Shown here: in pieces, positions 11,001 to 20,429 of the stretch
Layout: every line of letters begins with the position of its first letter
How positions within the stretch are numbered: the stretch's first letter is position 1
Assembly (NCBI GenBank): GCA_963281255.1
Contig: OY725494.1
Span: 4,539,934-4,603,933 of the forward strand
Reading direction: 5' to 3'
DNA: 64,000 bases
Origin: Aphrocallistes beatrix
Taxonomy: Eukaryota > Porifera > Hexactinellida > Sceptrulophora > Aphrocallistidae
The notes under the pieces: model-generated
Told to the model about the DNA's origin: nothing
The model's database searches: none
Seen by the model: only the letters and a program-made list of their open reading frames with translations
Made by a program: the position numbers and the translations under genes

Positions 11001-11134
11001 TGTATGAACTTCCTTCAAGAGATACAGACGATGGTGCGAGACTACTTGAGAAAGTGAACACGAGTGACGATGGAATCAGCGAAAACTCCGTTGAAATCTA
11101 CCCAGCTCCGATCGTTGACAATCCTTCCCAGTAG
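8072..11134 (+). CDS. LRR-EGF single-pass receptor, long form (1020 aa)
   Basis: The ATG at 8072 starts the conserved MRVSIVF signal peptide. A Tyr/His/Ser-rich cysteine region (about 20-100) precedes about five LRRs (180-315) and an LRR C-terminal cap (FFCDCSLRW, about 320). About ten to twelve EGF-type domains follow (375-905). They alternate a standard cbEGF with an extended one containing CTCC, CVCC or CDCC before GY/GF. Transmembrane helix about 928-955; tail with VYELP and IYPAP and a C-terminal NPSQ. Compared with the 697-aa copy it gains EGF domains through a 327-bp unit repeated in tandem (9725-10378). Its 3' two thirds are nearly identical to the next gene, which suggests recent duplication or gene conversion. 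Function as a surface recognition receptor is inferred from architecture. Confidence 0.92.
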   Translation: MRVSIVFSLILLTVYFPSGSTYSCTGGGSSNTNYCNYYTCYIYSNVNVGETLTYCLTNYYRYYHHSHYHSYSHSDVYIYYSGNVNIELNLPSTVISLTFYSYTDSVVTINSTKVHSYLTSLTFDYKAYHFNQAYFFSYFPSLIQVSASAYLDFTYPQTFTRLSQLTRLYVSPSSGSLNWKFEIVNDAFRGLSQLKYIELVKGDLLDVRNAFIGLTSLSHLGLEGNKIQKLEPNMFKDLHSLTYLDLDGNGIKEVSDEAFVGLTALKSLSISGNPLFPLNTLSRLTAVTSLQINYNSYRTLPPDPFEQMQSLRYLYADNPFFCDCSLRWTSVVSQYSLSIQSAYCLEPSKVYRTSITSTSLYTNCTVDRSYGCFSKSVSCPIEFVCRDTGTSHACTCADGYSLLHTGVCVDENECELGQASCAQHCNNTIGSFECYCDPGYQLTADDFSCEDIDECQMGTSQCSQSETCTNTVGSYACIESECVRSCDDPVNHSCTCCIGYQLNNNYQCVDIDECQELTIECDTNCHNTKGSYECSCTQGYQLVNQTKCIDIDECLTSNGGCDNMCVNTVGSYHCLNINISSIISYECNELGNSKACPDSTIYSCVCCNGYHEVNSECLDINECEGSDHICDMDCHNTNGSYQCSCNEGYQLVNQTKCIDIDECLTSNGGCEGMCVNTVGSYHCLNINISSIISYECNELGNSKACPDSTIYSCVCCKGYHEVNSECLDVNECEGSDHICDMNCHNTNGSYQCSCNEGYQLVNQTNCLDIDECLTHNGDCEGICVNTVGSYHCLNISTSSIASYECIELGYTKTCLNPSSNNCDCCHGFSKQNSQCIDVNECQQSTHKCDMICQNTKGSYQCSCPQGFQLVNDTKCLDIDECLMDNGGCPLSCMNTNGSFVCLDVTITGNHVQQTDSQSNGQSSSPNPSIIAVMVLLVIIIIIVILVFTVIIVIMRGVIKRNKYQTVFQPIPNQRDNVYELPSRDTDDGARLLEKVNTSDDGISENSVEIYPAPIVDNPSQ
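9725..10378 (+). repeat. Two tandem 327-bp EGF-pair units
   Basis: Units 9725-10051 and 10052-10378 each encode one extended EGF plus one standard cbEGF (109 codons). A diverged third unit follows from 10379. The gene at 14550 has the same periodicity, with unit starts at 16191, 16518 and 16845. Confidence 0.85.
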
Positions 11135-12207
11135 AGATGCTGATTACTGCTCCTAATGGATTACTTTATTGTTGTTTACTTGTGTGTTTACTTAGGATAT
11201 TATTAGGATTTACATCATATCAGTTTGTTTATTAGCTTATTCGCCTAGATAGTTTGGTTGTTAGTGTTCCAGACTACTGATTTGTTTATTCTCCCCTACT
11301 GTATTGTATTTTTGAATCATTACTGTTAGATATTCTGTTTTGTAGATTAGTAGATTTGGTATATAGAATCCTCAGAGCCTAAAATCAATAATTTACTAGG
11401 AAATGTTATGATATTACACATCTTTTTTGCAAATTTAAGATTAGAAAAGGATAATGTTGCTTTCGCTATTTGACAATAGCTCTTAAGTGCTTGTTGATGT
11501 CAGTTGCACATACACGTAGTTTTGTGTGAATTAGAATTGATTCTGACTTCTAGTTTAGTGGTGGAGTTTCCCAACGTGGAAGCTAAACAGTTCAGTCTTC
11601 GACAGGGGAGGCACTGTTACTCCTTTGTCTCCATCTTGTTCTGGTTTACAATCAGAGAAGGTCCTAGGAATTATAATTGCTCGGGCAAGCAGGTGGCGTA
11701 TAATTTTGACGAAATGTGTATTGGACATCTCAGCACCTTTTTATATGAATATTTCAAGATAATATTATATTTACATAACGTATACATAACGTAGATTTAA
11801 GTTCATATGCGGAAATTTTCACACTTCACACTTTTGACGAATTTAGAAAAATCTGCTAGAGACTAGCTTCCTCGGTTGACATGGGGGTTTTAGTGGGTGT
11901 AGATTAATTCAATATTTTTGAATTTATAACAAAATATTTGTTTACTTTATACGTTTACAATAGTCACATAAAGTAAACAAATTCCAAATAGGCTAGAGAC
12001 TAACTCTGAACATTGACATGGGGTTTTAGGTGTGTATATTTCGAATATCATGTTTTCGAATCCATAAGATAAATATTTTTGTCTACTTTAGATTCATAAA
12101 GTATACAAATTTGAAATGAATGAGTGGAAGTAATCAATATTTGGCACCCGTAGGGATTTCTGGATTTGTTGATATTCCCATGCGCCCTCAAGGTGACTAG
12201 CTGCACT
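11135..12207. other. Duplicated 3' flank, third copy
   Basis: No gene. It is homologous to 968-2083 with more changes, and an R1 repeat spans about 11838-12130. The microsatellite of the other two blocks is missing: the flank passes from its left border directly to the 5' flank of the next gene near 12820. Confidence 0.65.
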
Positions 12208-12353
12208 CAGTGGAGGTCACAGGAATTTTCCAAACCGGGCAAAGAAAAACCCCGGGACCCTTACTACTATTTTGAATTAGGGATTCGAATGAAATCCGGG
12301 GCCGCAGATTCAAACTTGAGGCAAACGTCCCGGATGCCCTGGGACCGCCCCTG
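12208..12353. mobile_element. Short hAT-type MITE
   Basis: A GC-richer 146-bp insert in an AT-rich flank. Its ends, CAGTGGAGGTCACAGG and the inverse of CAGGGGCGGTCCCAGG, are imperfect inverted repeats. Flanking 8-mers GCTGCACT and GATGTACT match at six of eight positions, as expected for an aged hAT target duplication. Confidence 0.6.
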
Positions 12354-13003
12354 GATGTACTACGGAAGTGCGCAAAGTGCGTTTGTATTCTAAATATTGC
12401 TATATTCCATTGTAAGTCCAACTTGAACCTGATTCCAACCCGAATCCAAATCACCTCACAGACAGAATTGGTGTACTTCTACATTCTTCGTTGCTTCATG
12501 ATCCCAGAAATGTTAGAGTTAGTTGCTTCGTTATAACTATCTGAGTGCGAAAATAGTCTTCTGCATCTGAAATGCACAATATTAATCACAAACTTGTGTA
12601 ATAGTTATAACAGGTAACATCGTATGTACTTGATAGCAAATTCTAAAGATGTATTTCCTTAACAATACTAGAACAGGGGTATATACATTTAAATATCCTA
12701 TATTTCCCGTTCAGATTCTATTAATCCCGTTAAATGCAACACAGTGTTGGTGTTAAAAGAGAATATATAGTCATAAGAACCGGAAGTAATGGAATTTCAT
12801 AAAGAAAACACTACAAAATATTCTACATGCCAAATTTGACAGAATTCGGTTTATTAGAATTGACATGCATGCGCATATAAAGACGACTTCTTCCTACATA
12901 AGTTACGCTGAGAAATAGTATTAGTCTATTAGTTTAATCTTAGCTTAGATCGGTTGTTAGTATTCCAGACTCGTGATAGTCTACTCTTATTATTCATGTA
13001 CCA
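12354..13003. other. Intergenic flank before hAT insertion
   Basis: No gene seen. From about 12620 it resembles the flank before the lost microsatellite, and from about 12824 it matches the 5' flank of the other receptor units. Confidence 0.55.
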
Positions 13004-13163
13004 CAGAGTTGCATGCGGGGCGGGCCGGCCCGCAGGCCCGCGGGCCGAGTATTATTATCAGCTGTGGGCTTTGCGGGCCGAGTTTTTTTGTCGCGGGCCT
13101 TAGGCCCGCAGCAGGCCCGCACAATACCTGATAGTATTGAGTTTATAATCAACGATTGTAAGA

Positions 13164-13249
13164 TACAAGCGCGCTTCGCTTGCTTGCGCTGCGCGGCTGG
13201 CTGACACTTTGTGTCCGCCAGAGGCTCCCTTCGGTCGCCTGGGGTCACA
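13164..13249. repeat. GC-rich multi-hairpin repeat, copy 1
   Basis: It starts CAAGCGCGCTTCGCTTGC and contains a stem formed by CTGGCTGACAC and GTGTCCGCCAG around TTT (one mismatch). Related copies lie at 23003, 27049 and 57228. It sits inside the hAT relic. Confidence 0.65.
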
Positions 13250-13254
13250 TTGGT

Positions 13255-13600
13255 TAATTATAAGGGAGATATCATCTATAAATACGTCTGTCCTACTGTT
13301 ATAATCGATATCGCACGAAAAATCACCAAATTTAATTTGTAAAATTTTTGATGAGTAATGATGACGTCATAACAAAGTGATGAGCCATCATTTTTTGATA
13401 ATAGTTGCATTATATGTGAGATATGTTAGTATACATATTTTATTGAAATTTCAGCCTTCTATCTCCTATAATGGCTGAGTTATGCTCGAATAACTGTGTT
13501 GCTTAACTTTTAAAAATGTGACAATGATGTCATAATTCCATGATAAGTCGACATTTTGCTCTGAGCTCAGAACTTACTGAAGCCATAGCCAAAAGACTCC
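13255..13600. repeat. Dispersed repeat E, copy 1
   Basis: About 345 bp, matching 37885-38240 in inverse orientation, with shared pieces such as GATGACGTCATAAC, GTTAGTATACATA and TCTGAGCTCAGAACTTA. It is nested in the hAT relic. No coding frame is conserved between the copies. Confidence 0.65.
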
Positions 13601-13657
13601 CACATGCCAAAAATTAGCTTTCTATGACCGGCAGTTTCTTCAATCAATTCGTTACAG

Positions 13658-13692
13658 ATATATATACGTATATATATATATATATATATACA
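13658..13692. repeat. (TA)n tract
   Basis: A short TA dinucleotide run with one CG interruption. Confidence 0.9.
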
Positions 13693-13807
13693 CATTAATC
13701 GAGTTTTAATAGTAAGGATTTACTAGATATTAGTCGTCCGTCCTAACGATAGTTTATCTGCAAATTGCGAATTCAATTATGTAATTGAAATTCTATGTTT
13801 TGAAGAA

Positions 13808-14090
13808 TTGATTAATCCTATAACGTTGTTGATGACAGCTGACTACGATGAAGATGATCCTCTAACATATTGGGCCACCGTCCACCGCCGTCTCCCCATC
13901 TTAGGGAAACTAGTTCGCCAAGTCCCCTGTTGTCCAACCAGTTCTGCTCAATCAGAACGAGACTTTTCGCATACCGGACTTATAATAATCGCTAGGAGAT
14001 CGCTAGGAGATCTCTAGCAGATCTCGCTTTTGCCGAAATATGTGTCTGCATTAGAATTTATTGCTTCAGCCCATCGTGCTGGATTCTGTT
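13808..14090 (+). pseudogene. hAT transposase C-terminal dimerisation remnant
   Basis: The frame to 14017 encodes DPLTYWATVHRRLP, then PTSSAQSERDFSHTG and an R-x(2-3)-L end. This is the pattern of the hAT dimerisation domain (YW...P.L..., SSA.SERDFS). After GDL a stop appears, and related codons continue to about 14090. The rest of the transposase is missing, so it cannot encode an active enzyme. Confidence 0.75.
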
Positions 14091-14430
14091 AAGATTATTT
14101 CATTAGTTTATTAAAATACCTATAGTCTTTCTCATACGTATTCTCTGTAGTACACAAAGCTTTGTATGATGGCAAACAAATGTTCTGGATATTCGCGGGC
14201 CTGTTGCGGGCTGCGGGCTGGATTTACTCAAATAGCGGGCTGCGGGCCGGGCCACGGTTACGAAATTCCGGCCCGCGTGCAACTCTGATGCACCATTAGG
14301 ATTAAGCAAGTCCATGGCTGTTTTGTTTAGATTAATATAACTCATATCTATTACATTATTAGAAATATAATATAGTTCTAACATGGTGCATATGTACTTT
14401 GAAATTATACGTGGTGTTATGGTGTGTAAT

Positions 14431-14485
14431 GCGATATATCGATACTCCTCCACCAGAATAGTCTCACATCACAGTAGTATATATA
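14431..14485 (+). promoter_or_regulatory. Conserved core promoter of LRR-EGF gene
   Basis: Same GCGATATATCGATACTCC block; TATA box TATATATA at 14478-14485, 72 bp before the ATG. This copy has a few extra bases after the TATA box. Confidence 0.62.
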
Positions 14486-14549
14486 CAAGTAATATTCATA
14501 ACTGAGTATATACAACTCAACTTTTCAATTATCAAGTGTGATATTCAAG

Positions 14550-17500
14550 ATGAGAGTAAGTATTGTATTCTCACTGATTCTATTGACAGTGTATCTTCCA
14601 TCTGGATTAACATATTCATGTACTGGAGGATCATCAAATACTAACTACTGTAATTACTATAATTGCTACATATACTCCAACGTAAACGTAGGGGAAACTC
14701 TTAACTATTGTCTCACTAATTATTATTATCGCTATTATAATCATTATTATACTGATTCCTATGTGTACATACATTACAGTGGAAACATTAACATCGAGTT
14801 AAACCTACCTAGCAGAGTAATATCTTTACGTTTCTATTCATACACTGACTCTGTTGTAACGATTAATTCCACCAAAGTCCATTCCCATTTGACCTATTTA
14901 AATTTCAACTACAAAGCATACCACTTTAATCAAGCTTATTTCTTCAGCTATTTCCCTAGTCTTGTTTCTCTATCGGCTTCTGCATATCTTGATTTTACAT
15001 ATCCACAAACATTCACTAGACTATCCCAACTCACACGTCTTTATGTCAGTCCTTCATCAGGTTCTTTGAATTGGAAATTTGAAATTGTAAATGATGCATT
15101 TCGTGGGTTGAGTCAGCTAAAGTACATTGAATTAGTTAAGGGAGACTTGCTAGATGTCAGGAATGCTTTTATTGGATTGACAAGTCTCAGTCATTTAGGA
15201 CTAGAAGGTAATAAGATCCAAAAACTAGAACCAAACATGTTTAAGGATCTTCACAGTTTGACATACTTAGACTTAGATGGAAATGGAATTAAGGAAGTGA
15301 GTGATGAGGCATTTGTTGGATTAACTGCATTGAAATCATTGTCCATTAGTGGGAATCCATTGTTTCCTCTCAATACTCTTTCTCGACTAACTGCTGTTAC
15401 TTCCCTTCAAATCAATTACAACTCTTATCGAACTCTACCGCCTGATCCATTTGAACAAATGCAAAGTCTCAGATATTTATATGCAGACAATCCATTCTTC
15501 TGTGACTGTAGTCTCCGTTGGACATCAGTTGTATCACAATACAGTTTATCTATCCAATCAGCTTATTGCCTAGAACCAAGCAAGGTTTACCGTACTTCCA
15601 TTACTTCAACATCTCTCTATACAAATTGCACTGTGGATCGATCTTATGGTTGCTTTAGCAAGTCTGTGTCATGTCCCATTGAGTTTGTATGTCGTGATAC
15701 GGGGACTTCTCATGCATGCACGTGTGCTGATGGTTACAATCTTCTATACACAGGTGTTTGTGTGGATGAGAATGAATGTGAATTAGGACAAGCTTCTTGT
15801 GCTCAGCATTGTAACAACACGATTGGGTCTTTCGAATGTTACTGTGATCCTGGCTATCAGCTGACTGCTGATGACTTTTCGTGTGAGGACATTGATGAGT
15901 GTCAAATGGGTACATCACAGTGTTCACAAAGTGAAACATGCACCAACACAGTAGGATCATATGCGTGTATAGAAAGTGAATGTGTTCGTTCATGTGACGA
16001 TCCTGTTAATCACTCTTGTACCTGTTGTATTGGATATCAGCTAAATAACAATTATCAATGTGTAGATATTGATGAGTGCCAGGAGTTGACGATTGAGTGT
16101 GATACGAACTGTCATAACACGAAGGGGAGCTATGAGTGTTCGTGTACGCAAGGCTATCAGTTAGTTAACCAAACGAAATGTATCGACATAGATGAGTGTC
16201 TAACTAGCAATGGTGGATGTGACAATATGTGTGTTAATACGGTTGGAAGCTATCACTGTCTTAACATAAACATTTCAAGTATTATCTCGTACGAGTGTAA
16301 TGAACTAGGAAACTCCAAAGCTTGCCCGGACTCTACGATCTATTCGTGCGTGTGTTGTAATGGATATCATGAAGTGAACTCTGAATGCTTCGATGTCAAT
16401 GAATGTGAAGGATCTGATCATATTTGTGATATGAACTGTCATAACACGAACGGTAGCTACCAATGTTCTTGCAATGAAGGTTATCAGCTAGTAAACCAAA
16501 CGAACTGTTTAGACATTGATGAATGCTTAACTCATAACGGTGGATGTGAAGGTATGTGTGTTAATACGGTTGGAAGCTATCATTGTCTTAATATAAACAT
16601 TTCAAGTATTATCTCGTACGAGTGTAATGAACTAGGAAACTCCAAAGCTTGCCCGGACTCAACGATCTACTCGTGCGTGTGTTGTAATGGATATCATAAA
16701 GTGAACTCTGAATGCCTCGATGTCAATGAATGTGAAGGATCTGATCATATTTGTGATATGAACTGTCATAACACGAACGGTAGCTACCAATGTTCTTGCA
16801 ATGAAGGTTATCAGCTAGTAAACCAAACGAACTGTTTAGACATTGATGAATGCCTGACTCATAACAGTGACTGTGAAGGTATCTGTGTTAATACGGTTGG
16901 AAGCTATCATTGTCTTAACATAAGCACTTCTAGCATTGCATCATATGAGTGTACTGAGTTAGGATACACAAAAACTTGTCTGAATCCTTCGAGCAATAAT
17001 TGCGATTGTTGTCATGGATTCTCTAAACAGAATTCACAATGCATCGACGTAAATGAATGTCAGCAGTCAACTCACAAGTGTGCTATGATTTGTCAAAACA
17101 CCAAAGGCAGTTATCAATGTTCATGTCCGCAAGGCTTTCAATTGGTGAACGACACCAAATGTTTGGACATCGATGAGTGTCTAATGGATAATGGAGGTTG
17201 TCCTCTATCTTGTATGAATACGAATGGAAGCTTTGTATGTTTGGATGTGACCATTACTGGGAATCATGTTCAACAAACGGATTCTCAAAGCAATGGGCAA
17301 AGTTCCTCACCAAATCCTTCGATCATAGCAGTGATGGTACTGTTGGTAATCATTATTATAATTGTAATTCTTGTCTTCACAGTGATAATTGTAATAATGA
17401 GGGGTGTGATAAAGAGGAACAAGTACCAAACAGTATTCCAGCCCATTCCTAATCAGCGAGATAACGTGTACGAACTTCCTTCAAGAGATACAGACGATGG

Positions 17501-17600
17501 TGCGAGACTACTTGAGAAAGTGAACACGAGTGACGATGGAATCAGCGAAAACTCCGTTGAAATCTACCCAGCTCCGATCGTTGACAATCCTTCCAAGTAG
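14550..17600 (+). CDS. LRR-EGF single-pass receptor, long form (1016 aa)
   Basis: Same layout as the 1020-aa receptor: signal peptide, variable Tyr-rich N-terminus (about 20-100), LRRs (about 175-310), LRR C-terminal cap, ten to twelve EGF domains with the 327-bp periodicity, transmembrane helix (about 924-951), and a tail with VYELP and IYPAP ending NPSK. From the fourth LRR-like segment onward it is almost identical to the 8072 gene, while the first 100 residues differ by substitutions and small indels. Some patches instead match the 3823 gene (TYLNFNYKAYHF; the NLLYTG loop before DENEC), so it is a mosaic consistent with gene conversion. The role in recognition is inferred. Confidence 0.92.
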   Translation: MRVSIVFSLILLTVYLPSGLTYSCTGGSSNTNYCNYYNCYIYSNVNVGETLNYCLTNYYYRYYNHYYTDSYVYIHYSGNINIELNLPSRVISLRFYSYTDSVVTINSTKVHSHLTYLNFNYKAYHFNQAYFFSYFPSLVSLSASAYLDFTYPQTFTRLSQLTRLYVSPSSGSLNWKFEIVNDAFRGLSQLKYIELVKGDLLDVRNAFIGLTSLSHLGLEGNKIQKLEPNMFKDLHSLTYLDLDGNGIKEVSDEAFVGLTALKSLSISGNPLFPLNTLSRLTAVTSLQINYNSYRTLPPDPFEQMQSLRYLYADNPFFCDCSLRWTSVVSQYSLSIQSAYCLEPSKVYRTSITSTSLYTNCTVDRSYGCFSKSVSCPIEFVCRDTGTSHACTCADGYNLLYTGVCVDENECELGQASCAQHCNNTIGSFECYCDPGYQLTADDFSCEDIDECQMGTSQCSQSETCTNTVGSYACIESECVRSCDDPVNHSCTCCIGYQLNNNYQCVDIDECQELTIECDTNCHNTKGSYECSCTQGYQLVNQTKCIDIDECLTSNGGCDNMCVNTVGSYHCLNINISSIISYECNELGNSKACPDSTIYSCVCCNGYHEVNSECFDVNECEGSDHICDMNCHNTNGSYQCSCNEGYQLVNQTNCLDIDECLTHNGGCEGMCVNTVGSYHCLNINISSIISYECNELGNSKACPDSTIYSCVCCNGYHKVNSECLDVNECEGSDHICDMNCHNTNGSYQCSCNEGYQLVNQTNCLDIDECLTHNSDCEGICVNTVGSYHCLNISTSSIASYECTELGYTKTCLNPSSNNCDCCHGFSKQNSQCIDVNECQQSTHKCAMICQNTKGSYQCSCPQGFQLVNDTKCLDIDECLMDNGGCPLSCMNTNGSFVCLDVTITGNHVQQTDSQSNGQSSSPNPSIIAVMVLLVIIIIIVILVFTVIIVIMRGVIKRNKYQTVFQPIPNQRDNVYELPSRDTDDGARLLEKVNTSDDGISENSVEIYPAPIVDNPSK

Positions 17601-17968
17601 AGATGCTGAACTGCTCCTAATGGATTACTTTATTGTTGTTTACTTGTGTGTTTACTTAGGATATTATTAGGATTTACATCATATCAGTTTGTTTATTAGC
17701 TTATTCGCCTAGATAGTTTGGTTGTTAGTGATCCAGACTAATGATTTGTTTATTCTCCCCTACTGTATTGTATTTTTGAATTATTACTATTAGATATTCT
17801 GTTTTGTAGATTAGTAGATTTGTTAATAGAATCCTCAGAGCCTAAAATCGATAATTTACTAAGAAAGATTATAATATCGCAGTATTTTTTGCAAATTTAA
17901 GATTAGAAAAGGTTGCTGTTGCTATTCAACATTAGCTCCTAAGTGCTTTTTGATGTGTCAATTGCATA
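17601..17968. other. Duplicated 3' flank, fourth copy
   Basis: No gene. It is homologous to the starts of the flanks at 968, 5917 and 11135. Confidence 0.65.
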
Positions 17969-17970
17969 TA

Positions 17971-18140
17971 CAGTCGACTCCGCTTAATAGGGTCACATCG
18001 GTCTGAGGATATTTGCCCCGATTAAGCGGAGAACCCTATTAACCGAAAATATTTAGTATTAGCTTCTATATGTAATAACTATTTCGGTCCTACCAAAAGT
18101 GGCCCGATTAAACAGTGACCCTATTAAGCGGAGTCGACTG
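17971..18140. mobile_element. Pogo-type palindromic MITE
   Basis: 170 bp with ends CAGTCGACTCCGCTTAATAG and its inverse, flanked by TA on both sides. Paralogous flanks at 1341 and 6293 show the empty site. A second copy lies at 27207. Confidence 0.9.
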
Positions 18141-18142
18141 TA

Positions 18143-18450
18143 TTTTGATGTGAATTAGAATTGGTAGTGCACTCCTGGTTCAGTGGTATCCCCTTGAATT
18201 TCCCAACGTAGGGACTAAACAGTTCAGTTCGTACCCCAAGGGAGGAAGTGTTCCCTCTAATAACTCTAGTAAGCAGGTGCCGTATAACATTATTAGAGGG
18301 AAAGAGCCGTTTGTTTCAATTTCAATGTTTACATAGGATTTATATTGAATCAGTTCGATTAATATGAAGTCTCTCTAACATATAATCTAAACGTTCATTC
18401 AGTACAGTAGACGAGTTTAAATCCATTTCGTTAGAGTTAGAGAAGAAATA
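18143..18450. other. Remainder of flank before minus-strand NHL gene
   Basis: No gene. The first 150 bases are a diverged copy of the receptor 3' flank. The rest is the downstream region of the minus-strand gene ending at 18451. No further structure seen. Confidence 0.5.
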
Positions 18451-19716
18451 TTAATAGGCTTGTAGAATGTATTGTTTCTTGTTGTTGCAAACAATCAAAT
18501 TCCCATCTTTATTCAGTGCTATGCCTTTTGGTTGAAACATTTCATTCCTATCATTTCCTGGTGTGCCAACGCTTGCAATCTTCCTTCCGTGTTTATTGTA
18601 AACATTAACCAGATGATACCCATCATGTGAAATGTAGATATTCCACTGCTCATCAACGCATAAGAATGGGTACAAGTACAATAGCTCCACTCCAATAGGT
18701 ATGTCCTCAGCTATTCCCCTGAGGAAGGTGCCTCCCTTATCAAACACTTGTATGGGGTACACTTTAGGATTCTGTATCAGCATTACTAATTCTTCCTTCA
18801 CGCATTTCATTTCTAAAACGCTGGAGCTTACAGCACTGAGTAATTTCCTGAGGTAAGGTGACTTCAGAGGAACTACGTTATTGGTCCTAAGGTCGAGAGA
18901 CAGTATATTCAAATTTAGCATGACATTACATAGAAAAACCTCGCTGGCTTCAGGCGTTATTGTGAAAGTGTGGTCATTGTTGGTATGGAACTTCCCTAAT
19001 ACTTTCCCTGAGTCCTTTTCAATGCGGTATAATGTTCTTCCCATCGCGCTATGGGAGTTACAGTATAGATCGTTATGGCTTATCATCATGCGAGTGATTG
19101 ATGATGGTTTCTTGAATTTCAGAGTCCTCAAATATTCCCCCATGTTATTCATTATCAGTATTTTACCTGCTGACGCATCTCCAACGTAAATGTTAGAAGT
19201 TTCTGAGTCAATTGCGATAGTACCTGCCTCACTCACTTCATCATCTGCTTTCCCTCTGTTCAGTGTAGACCAGAGTGGTTTATTACATCTTTCGAATCTG
19301 GATTGCTTGTAAACTTTCAACTGTCCTATCTTCTCTTCACATATACGATTGAAGTTCAGATTCCATTGTATCATAATGGTAGGCATCTCAACACTTGTTT
19401 TATTTAGCTCCTCGTCAATGTTGAAGGATAGCTTGCTGATTAATACATCATCTCCTTCCAAGTCTTTCGCTAATCGCTTTTTCGCTTCCATTCTTGCTGC
19501 AGTCATATTATCGTACTTTTTCAATGGTTTTCTTGCGTCATTCAATTCACTATCAATCTCGTTTAGAATCTGCCTTCTCTGAGTGTTAATTGACTCAATG
19601 AGTGAGTCTATCTTCTCGTTTACTTCACATTTCACTCTTTCTGCGTTATTCTCCAATATCTCTATCGAGTTCCCGAGATTAGCTATCTTCTCAACTGATT
19701 GGTCAACATTTGCCAT
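18451..19716 (-). CDS. Coiled-coil / NHL-like propeller protein (421 aa)
   Basis: Starts MANVDQSVEK. A heptad-rich coiled coil (about 20-125, with the family core SIEILENNAE and IDSLIESINTQRR) leads to the KPLWSTLNRGKAD linker. The propeller follows (about 165-421), with GDASAGKILIM, CVDEQWNI and the final block PKGIALNKDGNLIVCNNKKQ. There is no RING or B-box, so ubiquitin ligase activity as in TRIM2/3/71 is not supported. It is one of the two most diverged members and the only one lying between receptor genes. Upstream (minus strand) is an ACTACTTAA motif as in the type A promoters. A cytosolic scaffold or binding role is inferred. Confidence 0.85.
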   Translation of the reverse strand: MANVDQSVEKIANLGNSIEILENNAERVKCEVNEKIDSLIESINTQRRQILNEIDSELNDARKPLKKYDNMTAARMEAKKRLAKDLEGDDVLISKLSFNIDEELNKTSVEMPTIMIQWNLNFNRICEEKIGQLKVYKQSRFERCNKPLWSTLNRGKADDEVSEAGTIAIDSETSNIYVGDASAGKILIMNNMGEYLRTLKFKKPSSITRMMISHNDLYCNSHSAMGRTLYRIEKDSGKVLGKFHTNNDHTFTITPEASEVFLCNVMLNLNILSLDLRTNNVVPLKSPYLRKLLSAVSSSVLEMKCVKEELVMLIQNPKVYPIQVFDKGGTFLRGIAEDIPIGVELLYLYPFLCVDEQWNIYISHDGYHLVNVYNKHGRKIASVGTPGNDRNEMFQPKGIALNKDGNLIVCNNKKQYILQAY

Positions 19717-20429
19717 ATTAACTGATCAATATGGTAACTATCTTGAAATATATGTACATGCACTATCTACCATATTTAAGTAGTTTTATAGAATCTAATG
19801 AACCATGTATCAGATCTTGCCAGATTATTTGAGATGGATAAAGTAACTGGAATGTATCAAATCTTAGCATATAATTACTGCTACTTATAAATGGGATTAT
19901 TTAGTACAGCTCCTAATGCTGTAGTGAAAGTTAGACTATGATACACATACACATATTACATTTAGGTTATAGACTTGTTCATTTAATATCTTCACATCTG
20001 TAATCACTACTTATCATATTGTAATCAGTACTTCATGTTATGAGTAATGGGCACACCTCCAAGGTTATTTTTGGGTGGAGACACCACCACGTCACTACAT
20101 ATCCACACCTACCCATCATAATAGCTTTGCTATGACCGTGGAAGAATGGGCATTGTACTTCAATTATCAAGTAACTCAATGCAAATTTATTAGTCACCAT
20201 TACCATGATATTAACTCAATTGTTATACAGCATATACAAGCAATACGATACAGTATAATGGGGAAAGGAACACAATACTAGTCAGAAATGTGAACAGTAA
20301 CAACCTAAATATATCTACCAAGCAATAAAACTAATAAACAATTCAAAAAGCCAAACTGAATGTTAGAGGGGGGAACTACGTATACATACATTATAAACGA
20401 GTAGTAACTCAAGATAGGAGTCAGCATCT
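19717..20429. other. Intergenic, nothing recognised
   Basis: AT-rich spacer between two minus-strand genes. It must hold the promoter of the gene starting at 19716 and the 3' end of the receptor ending at 20430. A GC-richer stretch near 20045-20130 shows no recognisable gene. Confidence 0.5.

Larger units (their letters stand above)
13004..14287. mobile_element. hAT transposon relic
   Basis: The 1284-bp element has ends CAGAGTTGCATGCGGG and (inverse) CAGAGTTGCACGCGGG. It is flanked by ATGTACCA (12996-13003) and ATGCACCA (14288-14295), an 8-bp target duplication with one change. The subterminal GGGCC-rich segments are also inverted. The paralogous flank at about 7815 has the unoccupied site. 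It contains a transposase C-terminal remnant and two other dispersed repeats, so it is non-autonomous. Confidence 0.88.

Noticed and set aside
12994..13248. Minus-strand 84-aa frame with a peptide similar to one at 26884-27135
   Set aside because: The similarity lies entirely in the GC-rich hairpin repeat; no start or flank is shared. Kept only as a note under that repeat.
20045..20281. 68-aa frame at 20075
   Set aside because: No family similarity, no conserved start and no supporting context.
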